The translations under genes were made by a program, and so were the position numbers. This document shows, piece by piece, positions 5,434 to 10,753 of a stretch of 10,753 bases of DNA (positions are counted from its first letter, which is position 1; each line of letters opens with the position of its first letter). Source of the stretch: Lysobacterales bacterium UBA2790. Its GTDB lineage: Bacteria; Pseudomonadota; Gammaproteobacteria; Xanthomonadales; Xanthomonadaceae. Location: NCBI GenBank assembly GCA_002352135.1, contig DEHW01000186.1:1241-11993 (forward strand). The letters are read 5' to 3'. Under the pieces are notes generated by a model. That model saw only the letters and a list, made by a program, of their open reading frames with translations. It made no database searches and was not told the DNA's origin.

Positions 5434-8172
5434 TCAGTGACTGGCCAACCACTCGCGCACGCGATCCAGTTGCGCTCTGACAGGCGGCTGCAACGATTCA
5501 TATTGCATCGCCAACAGGGGCAAAAAGATCGTATCGCGCAGCATGGCGATATCTGCGGGTGTCAGGTCGGATGCAGGCAGATCCGCCAGGTTCCATGCCG
5601 CGGCGAGGATTTGGGGATGTCCCTGCTCAAGGATCGCACCACGTCCAGCCAGCACGGCGAGAAAATCCCTGCGCGCTGCCTTTGTACGCCCGGCCTGCGC
5701 CTGTAACCGCCCCCGCAATTCGATGACATTCAGGGTCTCGGGATGCGCATTACCCAAATCCGAACGGCGAATCTCCACCACACGATCCACGAGGCCCAAG
5801 GCTTCGCCAGGATCGCCCAGGAAGCCCAGCACCGACGCCACACTAGCTATGGATTGCAGGGTATCCGGATGGCGCTCCCCCAACAGATCGATCCGCGCCG
5901 CAACAACCTCACGCAACAACACCACCGCTTCTTGCAGGGCGATCGTGCGCGCGGGGCTCGGCGCATCATCCTGCACGGCGCGCGCCAGCGAGGCCGCCAG
6001 ATTGGCGCGCGCGCGCAAACTCAGAGGATGCCGAGGCCCCATGATCCGATCGCGCGACTCGACTACTTGGCGCAGTAGCGCGTTCGCCTCTTCGTAGCGC
6101 TGCAGACGGACCAGACTGGCGCCAGAATTACTCAGTTGCAATAGACTGAACGGGTGCTCGCGACCAAGCCGCGACTGCGACTGCTGATAGAGCCTCTCAC
6201 TGATTTCCAGCGCGCCTTCGATGTCGCCCATTTCCGCCCGGATGGGAATCAAGTTACTCAACGCTTGCATCTGTTCCAGTGACATGGACTCGCTCGCTGC
6301 AAATTCGCCCATGGCGGCCTCACTTTGCCGTCTGGCGGCATCGAGTCGATTGAGACGAAGCAACGCCAAGGCATGACGCGAAAGCAGCTTTGCACGCAGC
6401 GCAGTGTCGTCCTTCAACGGCGGGACGTTGATGCGCTCCAAGGTCAACAAGAGCCGATGTTCGGCCTCAGCAAAACGCCCTGCATCCATGTCCACTTGGG
6501 CAAGCACCGCTTGCAGGTCAACCCATTGCCTGGAAAGGCTTTCGAGCGCATCAAGGCCCGCATCGGCCTGAGCTGCCGCCTGCTGCGCCTGATTGATCTG
6601 CCCCGCCGCCTGCAATGCGACGATCCAACGTCCCGTCGCGTCCAGGGTGCGTGGATCCTGCACGCCGAAACGTGCCGTGTAGGCTTCAACAAGCTTACCG
6701 AGCAGATCCGCCGCCACACGCGCGTTACCAATACCGTCGTAGGTGTCCGCCACACTGCTGCGCAGTTCATCCGCCAGTGACGGCTGTGCCGCAAAATCCC
6801 GATCGATGGTCACCAGTGCCTGCTGAAGAATTTGCCGGTCAAGGACGTTGCGCGCCAGATCGACCGGATCAGTCAGTTCAAGGACACGCTGCACGCCGCG
6901 TTGTGCATCCGCATCCATGGCCCGATAGGCTGGTGTGCGCTCAACCAGCTCGCGCTGGATGGACAACATACCCTGACCCAAGGCCCCCGGATCCAGCGAT
7001 GCCAACATGCGTCGCTGAAAACCGACAACCTGTTGCAACTCCCGTCCGCGCGCTTCAGCCTCGGCACGTTGATCCCGAGCCTCCCGCAAACCCAGCAGGG
7101 CAAGACTCAAACCGACCATCAGCGCCATCACCACACTCAGCGAACTGGCTATGGCTAGCGCATGGCGGCGCGCAAACTTGCGCGCGCGATAGCCGCGTCC
7201 ACCGGGGTGAGCGGACAGTGGCTGACCGCTGAGGAATCGTCGCAAATCGTCAGCAAAGGCAGCAACGGTGGGATAACGATGCGCACGGTCCCTTGCCGTT
7301 GCGCGCAATACCACCCAGTCCAGCTCACCTCGCAGGACTCGCGACAGCGCACGCAACGGCATTTGCATCGCGCCTGCCCAGTGGCGCTGCGTATCCGGCT
7401 GACGCTTTGCCAGTGCTTCCGACGCAAGCGTCATCGGCTGGCTCTGCGTGTGCGCAGCCATCTCCTGCGAACTGCGCATGGGGCGCTCACCGGTCAGCAA
7501 CTCGAACAGAATGACGCCCAGCGAATAGATGTCGCTGCGAATATCGAGGGCTCCGAGCGTCGAATCCGATTGCTCTGGACTCATGTACTCCGGGGTGCCG
7601 GCTTGTCCGTCTTCATTGCCTTCCGCGCTCGCAATACCGAAGTCGATGAGCTTGGGCAGCGGTCGATCCTTACCTGTGACGAGCACATTGGCCGGCTTGA
7701 GGTCGCGATGAATGACGCCGCGTTGGTGTGCGTGCTGCACGCCCTCCAGAAGCTGCAGGAACAGTTCCAGCCGTTGTGTCAGACCAAGTTGTCGATCCCG
7801 ACAGAATTGGGTCATTGGCACACCGTCGATGTACTCCATGGCCAGAAAGGGTGTGCCATCGTCCAGCGTACCCGCATCGAACAGCTGCGCGATGGCCGGA
7901 TGTTGCATCTGCGCGAGCAATTGCCGCTCGAGTTCAAACCATGCGCGCTGACGCAGATCCAACTGCCGGGTTTTCAGTCGCTTGATGGCGACGATCCGCT
8001 GCACAGGATGTAACTGGGTGGCGCGATAGACCTCACCCATTCCACCCACAGCGACCAGCCTTTCGATGCGGTAGTCACCCAGTCGCAGGCCAGCAGGCCA
8101 TGGCTGCCCAGTGCTGACACTTCCCTCAATGTCCGAAAAGCCCAGCGCCTGAGTGGCGAGCTCGGTATCCAT
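5434..8172 (-). CDS. Membrane Ser/Thr protein kinase (PknB-like) with C-terminal TPR region
   Basis: This 912-residue Hanks-type kinase has a glycine loop AVGGMGEVY (41-49), ATP-binding Lys64 in VAIK, alpha-C Glu82, the catalytic loop HRDLKPAN (Asp157, Asn162) and Asp177 in DFG. The activation segment follows, with GTPEYMSPE (192-200). A basic stretch RARKFARRH and one hydrophobic helix (about 338-361) follow the kinase domain, then a short charged helix. About 500 residues of TPR-like helices come next, with units reading LGxxHPxTL near 669, 711, 764, 806 and 849. The basic stretch before the helix puts the kinase in the cytoplasm and the repeats in the periplasm, suggesting a sensor. The start is uncertain: 8172 has GGAA 4 nt upstream; in-frame ATGs at 8193 and 8211 have no ribosome site, and the longest frame (8334) would overlap the divergent gene. 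The divergent neighbour is an FHA-GGDEF protein, a plausible target. Confidence 0.92.
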   Translation of the reverse strand: MDTELATQALGFSDIEGSVSTGQPWPAGLRLGDYRIERLVAVGGMGEVYRATQLHPVQRIVAIKRLKTRQLDLRQRAWFELERQLLAQMQHPAIAQLFDAGTLDDGTPFLAMEYIDGVPMTQFCRDRQLGLTQRLELFLQLLEGVQHAHQRGVIHRDLKPANVLVTGKDRPLPKLIDFGIASAEGNEDGQAGTPEYMSPEQSDSTLGALDIRSDIYSLGVILFELLTGERPMRSSQEMAAHTQSQPMTLASEALAKRQPDTQRHWAGAMQMPLRALSRVLRGELDWVVLRATARDRAHRYPTVAAFADDLRRFLSGQPLSAHPGGRGYRARKFARRHALAIASSLSVVMALMVGLSLALLGLREARDQRAEAEARGRELQQVVGFQRRMLASLDPGALGQGMLSIQRELVERTPAYRAMDADAQRGVQRVLELTDPVDLARNVLDRQILQQALVTIDRDFAAQPSLADELRSSVADTYDGIGNARVAADLLGKLVEAYTARFGVQDPRTLDATGRWIVALQAAGQINQAQQAAAQADAGLDALESLSRQWVDLQAVLAQVDMDAGRFAEAEHRLLLTLERINVPPLKDDTALRAKLLSRHALALLRLNRLDAARRQSEAAMGEFAASESMSLEQMQALSNLIPIRAEMGDIEGALEISERLYQQSQSRLGREHPFSLLQLSNSGASLVRLQRYEEANALLRQVVESRDRIMGPRHPLSLRARANLAASLARAVQDDAPSPARTIALQEAVVLLREVVAARIDLLGERHPDTLQSIASVASVLGFLGDPGEALGLVDRVVEIRRSDLGNAHPETLNVIELRGRLQAQAGRTKAARRDFLAVLAGRGAILEQGHPQILAAAWNLADLPASDLTPADIAMLRDTIFLPLLAMQYESLQPPVRAQLDRVREWLASH

Positions 8173-8245
8173 TCCTTTCCGTTCATCCGGCATAGCAGGG
8201 GACACGGTCATGCGCTGGCATCTGCCGCATATGAGAAGAAGCCGA

Positions 8246-8251
8246 ATGATA
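8246..8251 (-). promoter_or_regulatory. Candidate -10 element for the kinase gene in the divergent intergenic region
   Basis: On the minus strand this reads TATCAT, one base from the TATAAT consensus, inside a small inverted repeat AAGCC / GGCTT (8240-8257). No strong -35 is visible. The 133 bp between the kinase start and the FHA-GGDEF start should also hold that gene's promoter, but I see no convincing hexamer pair for it on the plus strand. Confidence 0.25.
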
Positions 8252-8305
8252 GGCTTGTGCGTCGCTTCACGAATAGCTGCAGAGTACCCGGGTCGAAGTC
8301 CGCCT

Positions 8306-9226
8306 ATGCACGAGCACCCAACAACCCAGCGCACGGTTTTCAGCCCGGGGCCACTGTCACCACAGCCGAGTTCTGCTTGTCTGGTGGTGATTCACGGCGA
8401 AGGTCTAGGCAAACGACAGGATGTTCGCGATGAAACCGTGAGGATTGGTCGCGCACCGGACTGCACGCTGCTGATCGCGCACCCGAGCATCTCCCGACGC
8501 CATTGCGAAGTCTGGCGTGAAGAAGGGCGCTACTGGGTTCGGGATCTTGGCGCCACCAATCGCACACGTGTCAATGATCGCCCTGTAGAGCGCGTGGAAC
8601 TGAAAGACGGCGACCACCTGACGGTCGGTGAAACCCTGCTGAAGTTCATCAGCCACGAAAGCCTGGAAGCGCGGTATCACGAAGAGGTCTATCAGCTGGC
8701 GACGCAGGACGGCCTGACCGAACTTGCCAATCGACGTCATTTCGCGGCGCAGATCGATATCGAAATCGTTCGTTCATTGCGCCATGCCCGCGACATGTCC
8801 CTGTGCCTGATCGATATTGACCATTTCAAGCCGATCAATGATCGGTTCGGCCATATTGCGGGCGATCTGGTGCTGAAGCAGATGGCAACCGTCATCCGCG
8901 GCAACCTGCGCAGAGAAGATCTTGCGGCGCGCATCGGCGGCGAGGAATTCGCCATCGTGCTGCCGGAAACCGCCGCGGAAAATGCCACCGTATTCGCCAA
9001 TACCTTGCGCGAAGCCATTGCGGCGGAACCCTTCCACCTCGGTGGGGAAGTTCACCATTTGACGGTCAGCATCGGCATCGCCGGTCTCGGACCGCATGCA
9101 AGTGACCGCAGCAGTCTGATGCGCAACGCCGACAAGGCGCTGTATCACGCCAAGGAAAGCGGACGAAACCGGGTCTGCTTGTGCACCAGTGACGAATGCG
9201 TCTGCAAGGAAACACCGCTCTGGTAG
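8306..9226 (+). CDS. FHA-GGDEF protein, probable diguanylate cyclase
   Basis: This is a soluble 306-residue protein. An N-terminal FHA domain (about 29-118) has the phosphopeptide-binding landmarks IGR (Arg49), SRRH (Ser63-His66) and [14 protein letters not shown] domain (about 131-285) begins [12 protein letters not shown] and has [14 protein letters not shown]. Its active-site loop is GGEEF (211-215), a catalytically competent variant. RRED (202-205) lies exactly five residues before it and forms the RxxD inhibitory site. It should therefore make c-di-GMP from two GTP and be product-inhibited. FHA domains bind phosphothreonine, so activity or location may depend on a Ser/Thr kinase such as the divergent neighbour. 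The tail has a CxC-x4-CxC cluster (291, 293, 298, 300). The start at 8306 leaves a short unstructured lead before the FHA domain; earlier in-frame ATGs would run into the kinase gene's start region. The ribosome site is weak. Confidence 0.9.
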   Translation: MHEHPTTQRTVFSPGPLSPQPSSACLVVIHGEGLGKRQDVRDETVRIGRAPDCTLLIAHPSISRRHCEVWREEGRYWVRDLGATNRTRVNDRPVERVELKDGDHLTVGETLLKFISHESLEARYHEEVYQLATQDGLTELANRRHFAAQIDIEIVRSLRHARDMSLCLIDIDHFKPINDRFGHIAGDLVLKQMATVIRGNLRREDLAARIGGEEFAIVLPETAAENATVFANTLREAIAAEPFHLGGEVHHLTVSIGIAGLGPHASDRSSLMRNADKALYHAKESGRNRVCLCTSDECVCKETPLW

Positions 9227-9285
9227 CCCGCAATACATATCTCGCTCGCCTCGACAGCTGCGCGACGAAGCCCCCCTCAGTGCAC

Positions 9286-9291
9286 TACAAT
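9286..9291 (+). promoter_or_regulatory. Candidate -10 element for pyrH
   Basis: TACAAT is close to the TATAAT consensus and lies 31 nt before the pyrH ATG, in the 95-bp gap after the FHA-GGDEF gene. The -35 region at the right distance (GCGACG, 9262-9267, 18-bp spacer) is poor. Confidence 0.4.
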
Positions 9292-9309
9292 GCGGCGGTT
9301 TGCCATGAC

Positions 9310-9314
9310 AGGAG
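9310..9314 (+). promoter_or_regulatory. Ribosome binding site of pyrH
   Basis: AGGAG lies 7 nt before the ATG at 9322. It selects this start over the in-frame ATG at 9196, which lies inside the preceding gene. Confidence 0.8.
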
Positions 9315-9321
9315 TCACGCC

Positions 9322-10047
9322 ATGAATACCCGTCCCTTGCAATACCGGCGCGTGCTTCTGAAACTCTCCGGCGAGGCCCTGATGGGCCGCTTCGATTACG
9401 GCATCGATCCCGAAATCATTCACCGAATTGCGGCGGAAGTCATTGAGGTCAACAAGGCCGGCGCACAGATCGGCCTGGTCATCGGCGGCGGCAATATTTT
9501 CCGTGGCGCAGGCTTGGCCGCTGGCGGCATGGATCGGGTTACTGGCGATCACATGGGGATGCTGGCGACCATCATGAATGCCCTGGCAATGCAGGATGCG
9601 TTGGAAAAGCAGGGCGCCTACGCGCGCGTCATGAGCGCGGTGAAAATCAACGCCGTGGCGGAGGACTACATCCGTCGGCGCGCCGTGCGCCACCTGGAGA
9701 AAGGCCGCATTGCGATTTTTGCCGCAGGTACCGGCAACCCCTTCTTCACCACCGATTCCGCCGCGGCCCTGCGCGCGGTGGAGATCAATGCCGACCTCAT
9801 GCTGAAAGCAACTAAGGTCGATGGCGTCTACGACAGCGATCCGAAAAAGAACCCCAACGCCTTGCGCTACGAGCATTTGACCTACGACGACGTCATCGCC
9901 CGCAACCTGCAAGTCATGGACACCGCGGCCATCGCGCTGTGCCGCGACTACGGCATGCCCATGCGCATCTACGACATGACCCGCGAAGGAGATTTGATGC
10001 GCATCCTGCAGGGCGACCCGATCGGGACGCTGGTGGATCGCGGCTGA
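9322..10047 (+). CDS. pyrH: UMP kinase (uridylate kinase)
   Basis: PyrH phosphorylates UMP to UDP with ATP in the cytosol. It belongs to the amino-acid-kinase fold, acts as a hexamer and is typically feedback-inhibited by UTP and activated by GTP. The 241-residue product has the same length as the E. coli enzyme. It shows [11 protein letters not shown] (10-20), GGGNIFRGA (55-63), the UMP-binding region [16 protein letters not shown] (75-89), [17 protein letters not shown] (136-152) and the ATP-binding [17 protein letters not shown] (162-178). A strong ribosome site and a -10-like TACAAT precede it. It is followed by frr after a 54-bp gap, as in many bacteria. The usual upstream partners rpsB and tsf are not directly upstream; a signalling gene is there instead. 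Confidence 0.98.
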   Translation: MNTRPLQYRRVLLKLSGEALMGRFDYGIDPEIIHRIAAEVIEVNKAGAQIGLVIGGGNIFRGAGLAAGGMDRVTGDHMGMLATIMNALAMQDALEKQGAYARVMSAVKINAVAEDYIRRRAVRHLEKGRIAIFAAGTGNPFFTTDSAAALRAVEINADLMLKATKVDGVYDSDPKKNPNALRYEHLTYDDVIARNLQVMDTAAIALCRDYGMPMRIYDMTREGDLMRILQGDPIGTLVDRG

Positions 10048-10063
10048 GCCGCGCTACAGCACC

Positions 10064-10069
10064 TATAAT
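10064..10069 (+). promoter_or_regulatory. Consensus -10 element before frr
   Basis: A perfect TATAAT lies in the 54-bp pyrH-frr gap, 32 nt before the frr ATG. No clear -35 is found 16-18 bp upstream, where the sequence is the end of pyrH. It could give frr its own transcript in addition to read-through from pyrH. Confidence 0.4.
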
Positions 10070-10101
10070 CGCCCTCAATTCCGAACTACCAGGCCCCCAA
10101 C

Positions 10102-10659
10102 ATGATCAACGACATCAAGAAAGACGCGCAGGCGCGCATGCAGAAGAGCATTGAAGGGCTGCGCTTTGAACTCACCAAGCTGCGCACCGGGCGTGCTTCG
10201 ACGGCCTTGGTCGATAACATCAAAGTGAACTACTACGGCTCCGACATGCCGCTATCACAGGTCGCCACGGTGGCCATCGCTGATGCGCGCTCCCTGACCA
10301 TCACGCCTTGGGAAAAGGCCATGGTCGCTGCCGTGGAAAAGGCGATCTTTGCCTCAGACCTCGGACTGACGCCCAATACCGCTGGACAGGTCATCCGCAT
10401 CAACTTGCCGCCGTTGACCGAAGAACGCCGCAAGGAACTCGCCAAACATGTGGCAGGCGAAGGCGAGAACACCAAGGTCGCGATCCGCAACATCCGCCGC
10501 GACGCCCTGCATCAAGTCAAGGAACTGCTCAAGGACAAGTCGATCAGCGAGGACGAGGAGCGCCGCGCTGAAACCGACATCCAGACCCTGACCGACAAAG
10601 CGGTGAAAGACGTGGATGTGGTCACCAAGGCAAAAGAAGACGAGTTGATGGCGGTTTGA
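10102..10659 (+). CDS. frr: Ribosome recycling factor
   Basis: RRF works with EF-G to split the post-termination ribosome so that subunits and mRNA are reused. The product has 185 residues, the same as E. coli RRF. It shows the conserved start [17 protein letters not shown], then [12 protein letters not shown], the domain II segment [38 protein letters not shown], and the helix [13 protein letters not shown] that contacts the ribosome. The ribosome site is weak (AGG about 8 nt before the ATG). It is followed after 20 bp by uppS, so the two are probably co-transcribed. Confidence 0.98.
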   Translation: MINDIKKDAQARMQKSIEGLRFELTKLRTGRASTALVDNIKVNYYGSDMPLSQVATVAIADARSLTITPWEKAMVAAVEKAIFASDLGLTPNTAGQVIRINLPPLTEERRKELAKHVAGEGENTKVAIRNIRRDALHQVKELLKDKSISEDEERRAETDIQTLTDKAVKDVDVVTKAKEDELMAV

Positions 10660-10679
10660 GCCTCGCTGCCGAGCACGGC

Positions 10680-10753
10680 ATGAGTCAGGCGGCCGCTCAG
10701 AGCAACCTGCGCAAACCCGTCCACGTTGCCATCATCATGGATGGCAATGGGCG
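10680..10753 (+). CDS. uppS: Undecaprenyl diphosphate synthase, N-terminal fragment (truncated by window edge)
   Basis: Only the first 24 codons are present. They read MSQAAAQSNLRKP followed by VHVAIIMDGNG, with the next codon beginning CG for the Arg of the invariant MDGNGRWA motif. This motif holds the catalytic Asp (here Asp21) of cis-prenyltransferases. UppS makes the C55 lipid carrier used for peptidoglycan and O-antigen. Position after frr is the classical pyrH-frr-uppS order, which supports the call. The start has only a weak GAG upstream. Confidence 0.9.
   Translation, partial: MSQAAAQSNLRKPVHVAIIMDGNG

Noticed and set aside
7162..8013. A 283-codon open frame on the plus strand opposite the kinase gene
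   Set aside because: It is antisense to the catalytic kinase domain, whose motifs are all intact, and its translation shows no family resemblance.
8173..8334. An N-terminal extension of the kinase back to the ATG at 8334
   Set aside because: The extra 54 residues look like non-coding translation, would overlap the start of the divergent FHA-GGDEF gene, and would leave no room for promoters.
9277..9912. A 211-codon open frame on the minus strand opposite pyrH
   Set aside because: It is a shadow of the well-supported UMP kinase gene and has no recognisable motifs.

Overview
The window looks like a chromosomal segment of a gammaproteobacterium, most likely from the Xanthomonadales/Lysobacterales. 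That placement is inferred from the high-GC coding style, an E. coli-type (type I) MurB, a class 2 PyrD, the adjacent pyrD-murB pair, and a TPR-bearing Ser/Thr kinase of a type common in that order. No database search was possible. Most of the window is housekeeping sequence. I saw no mobile elements, tRNA or rRNA genes, CRISPR arrays or phage genes.

Layout. (1) 1-359, minus: the 5' part of a MoxR-type AAA+ ATPase gene running off the left edge. It is divergent from (2) 581-2110, plus: an ALDH7-family dehydrogenase, probably for L-piperideine-6-carboxylate / alpha-aminoadipate semialdehyde in lysine catabolism. (3) 2111-2363: a non-coding stretch with a hairpin after the dehydrogenase, a candidate promoter, and about 140 nt that fold into consecutive hairpins in front of pyrD. 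(4) 2364-5403, plus: a tightly overlapped operon of pyrD (pyrimidine synthesis), murB (peptidoglycan precursor synthesis) and a ten-helix DMT/EamA transporter. (5) 5434-8172, minus: a large membrane Ser/Thr protein kinase with a C-terminal TPR sensor-like region, convergent with the transporter. (6) 8306-9226, plus: an FHA-GGDEF diguanylate cyclase divergent from the kinase. (7) 9322-10753, plus: pyrH, frr and the start of uppS, a classic housekeeping cluster but without rpsB-tsf directly upstream.

How the genes may work together. PyrD and PyrH both serve pyrimidine nucleotide synthesis. MurB and UppS both feed cell-wall precursor synthesis. The kinase and the FHA-GGDEF protein form the most interesting pair: FHA domains bind phosphothreonine peptides, so a membrane kinase sharing a 133-bp intergenic region with an FHA-coupled c-di-GMP synthase suggests a phosphorylation-to-c-di-GMP relay. 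The cyclase has an intact GGEEF active site, an intact RxxD inhibitory site and an unusual CxC-x4-CxC tail. The other region worth a second look is the structured leader in front of pyrD.
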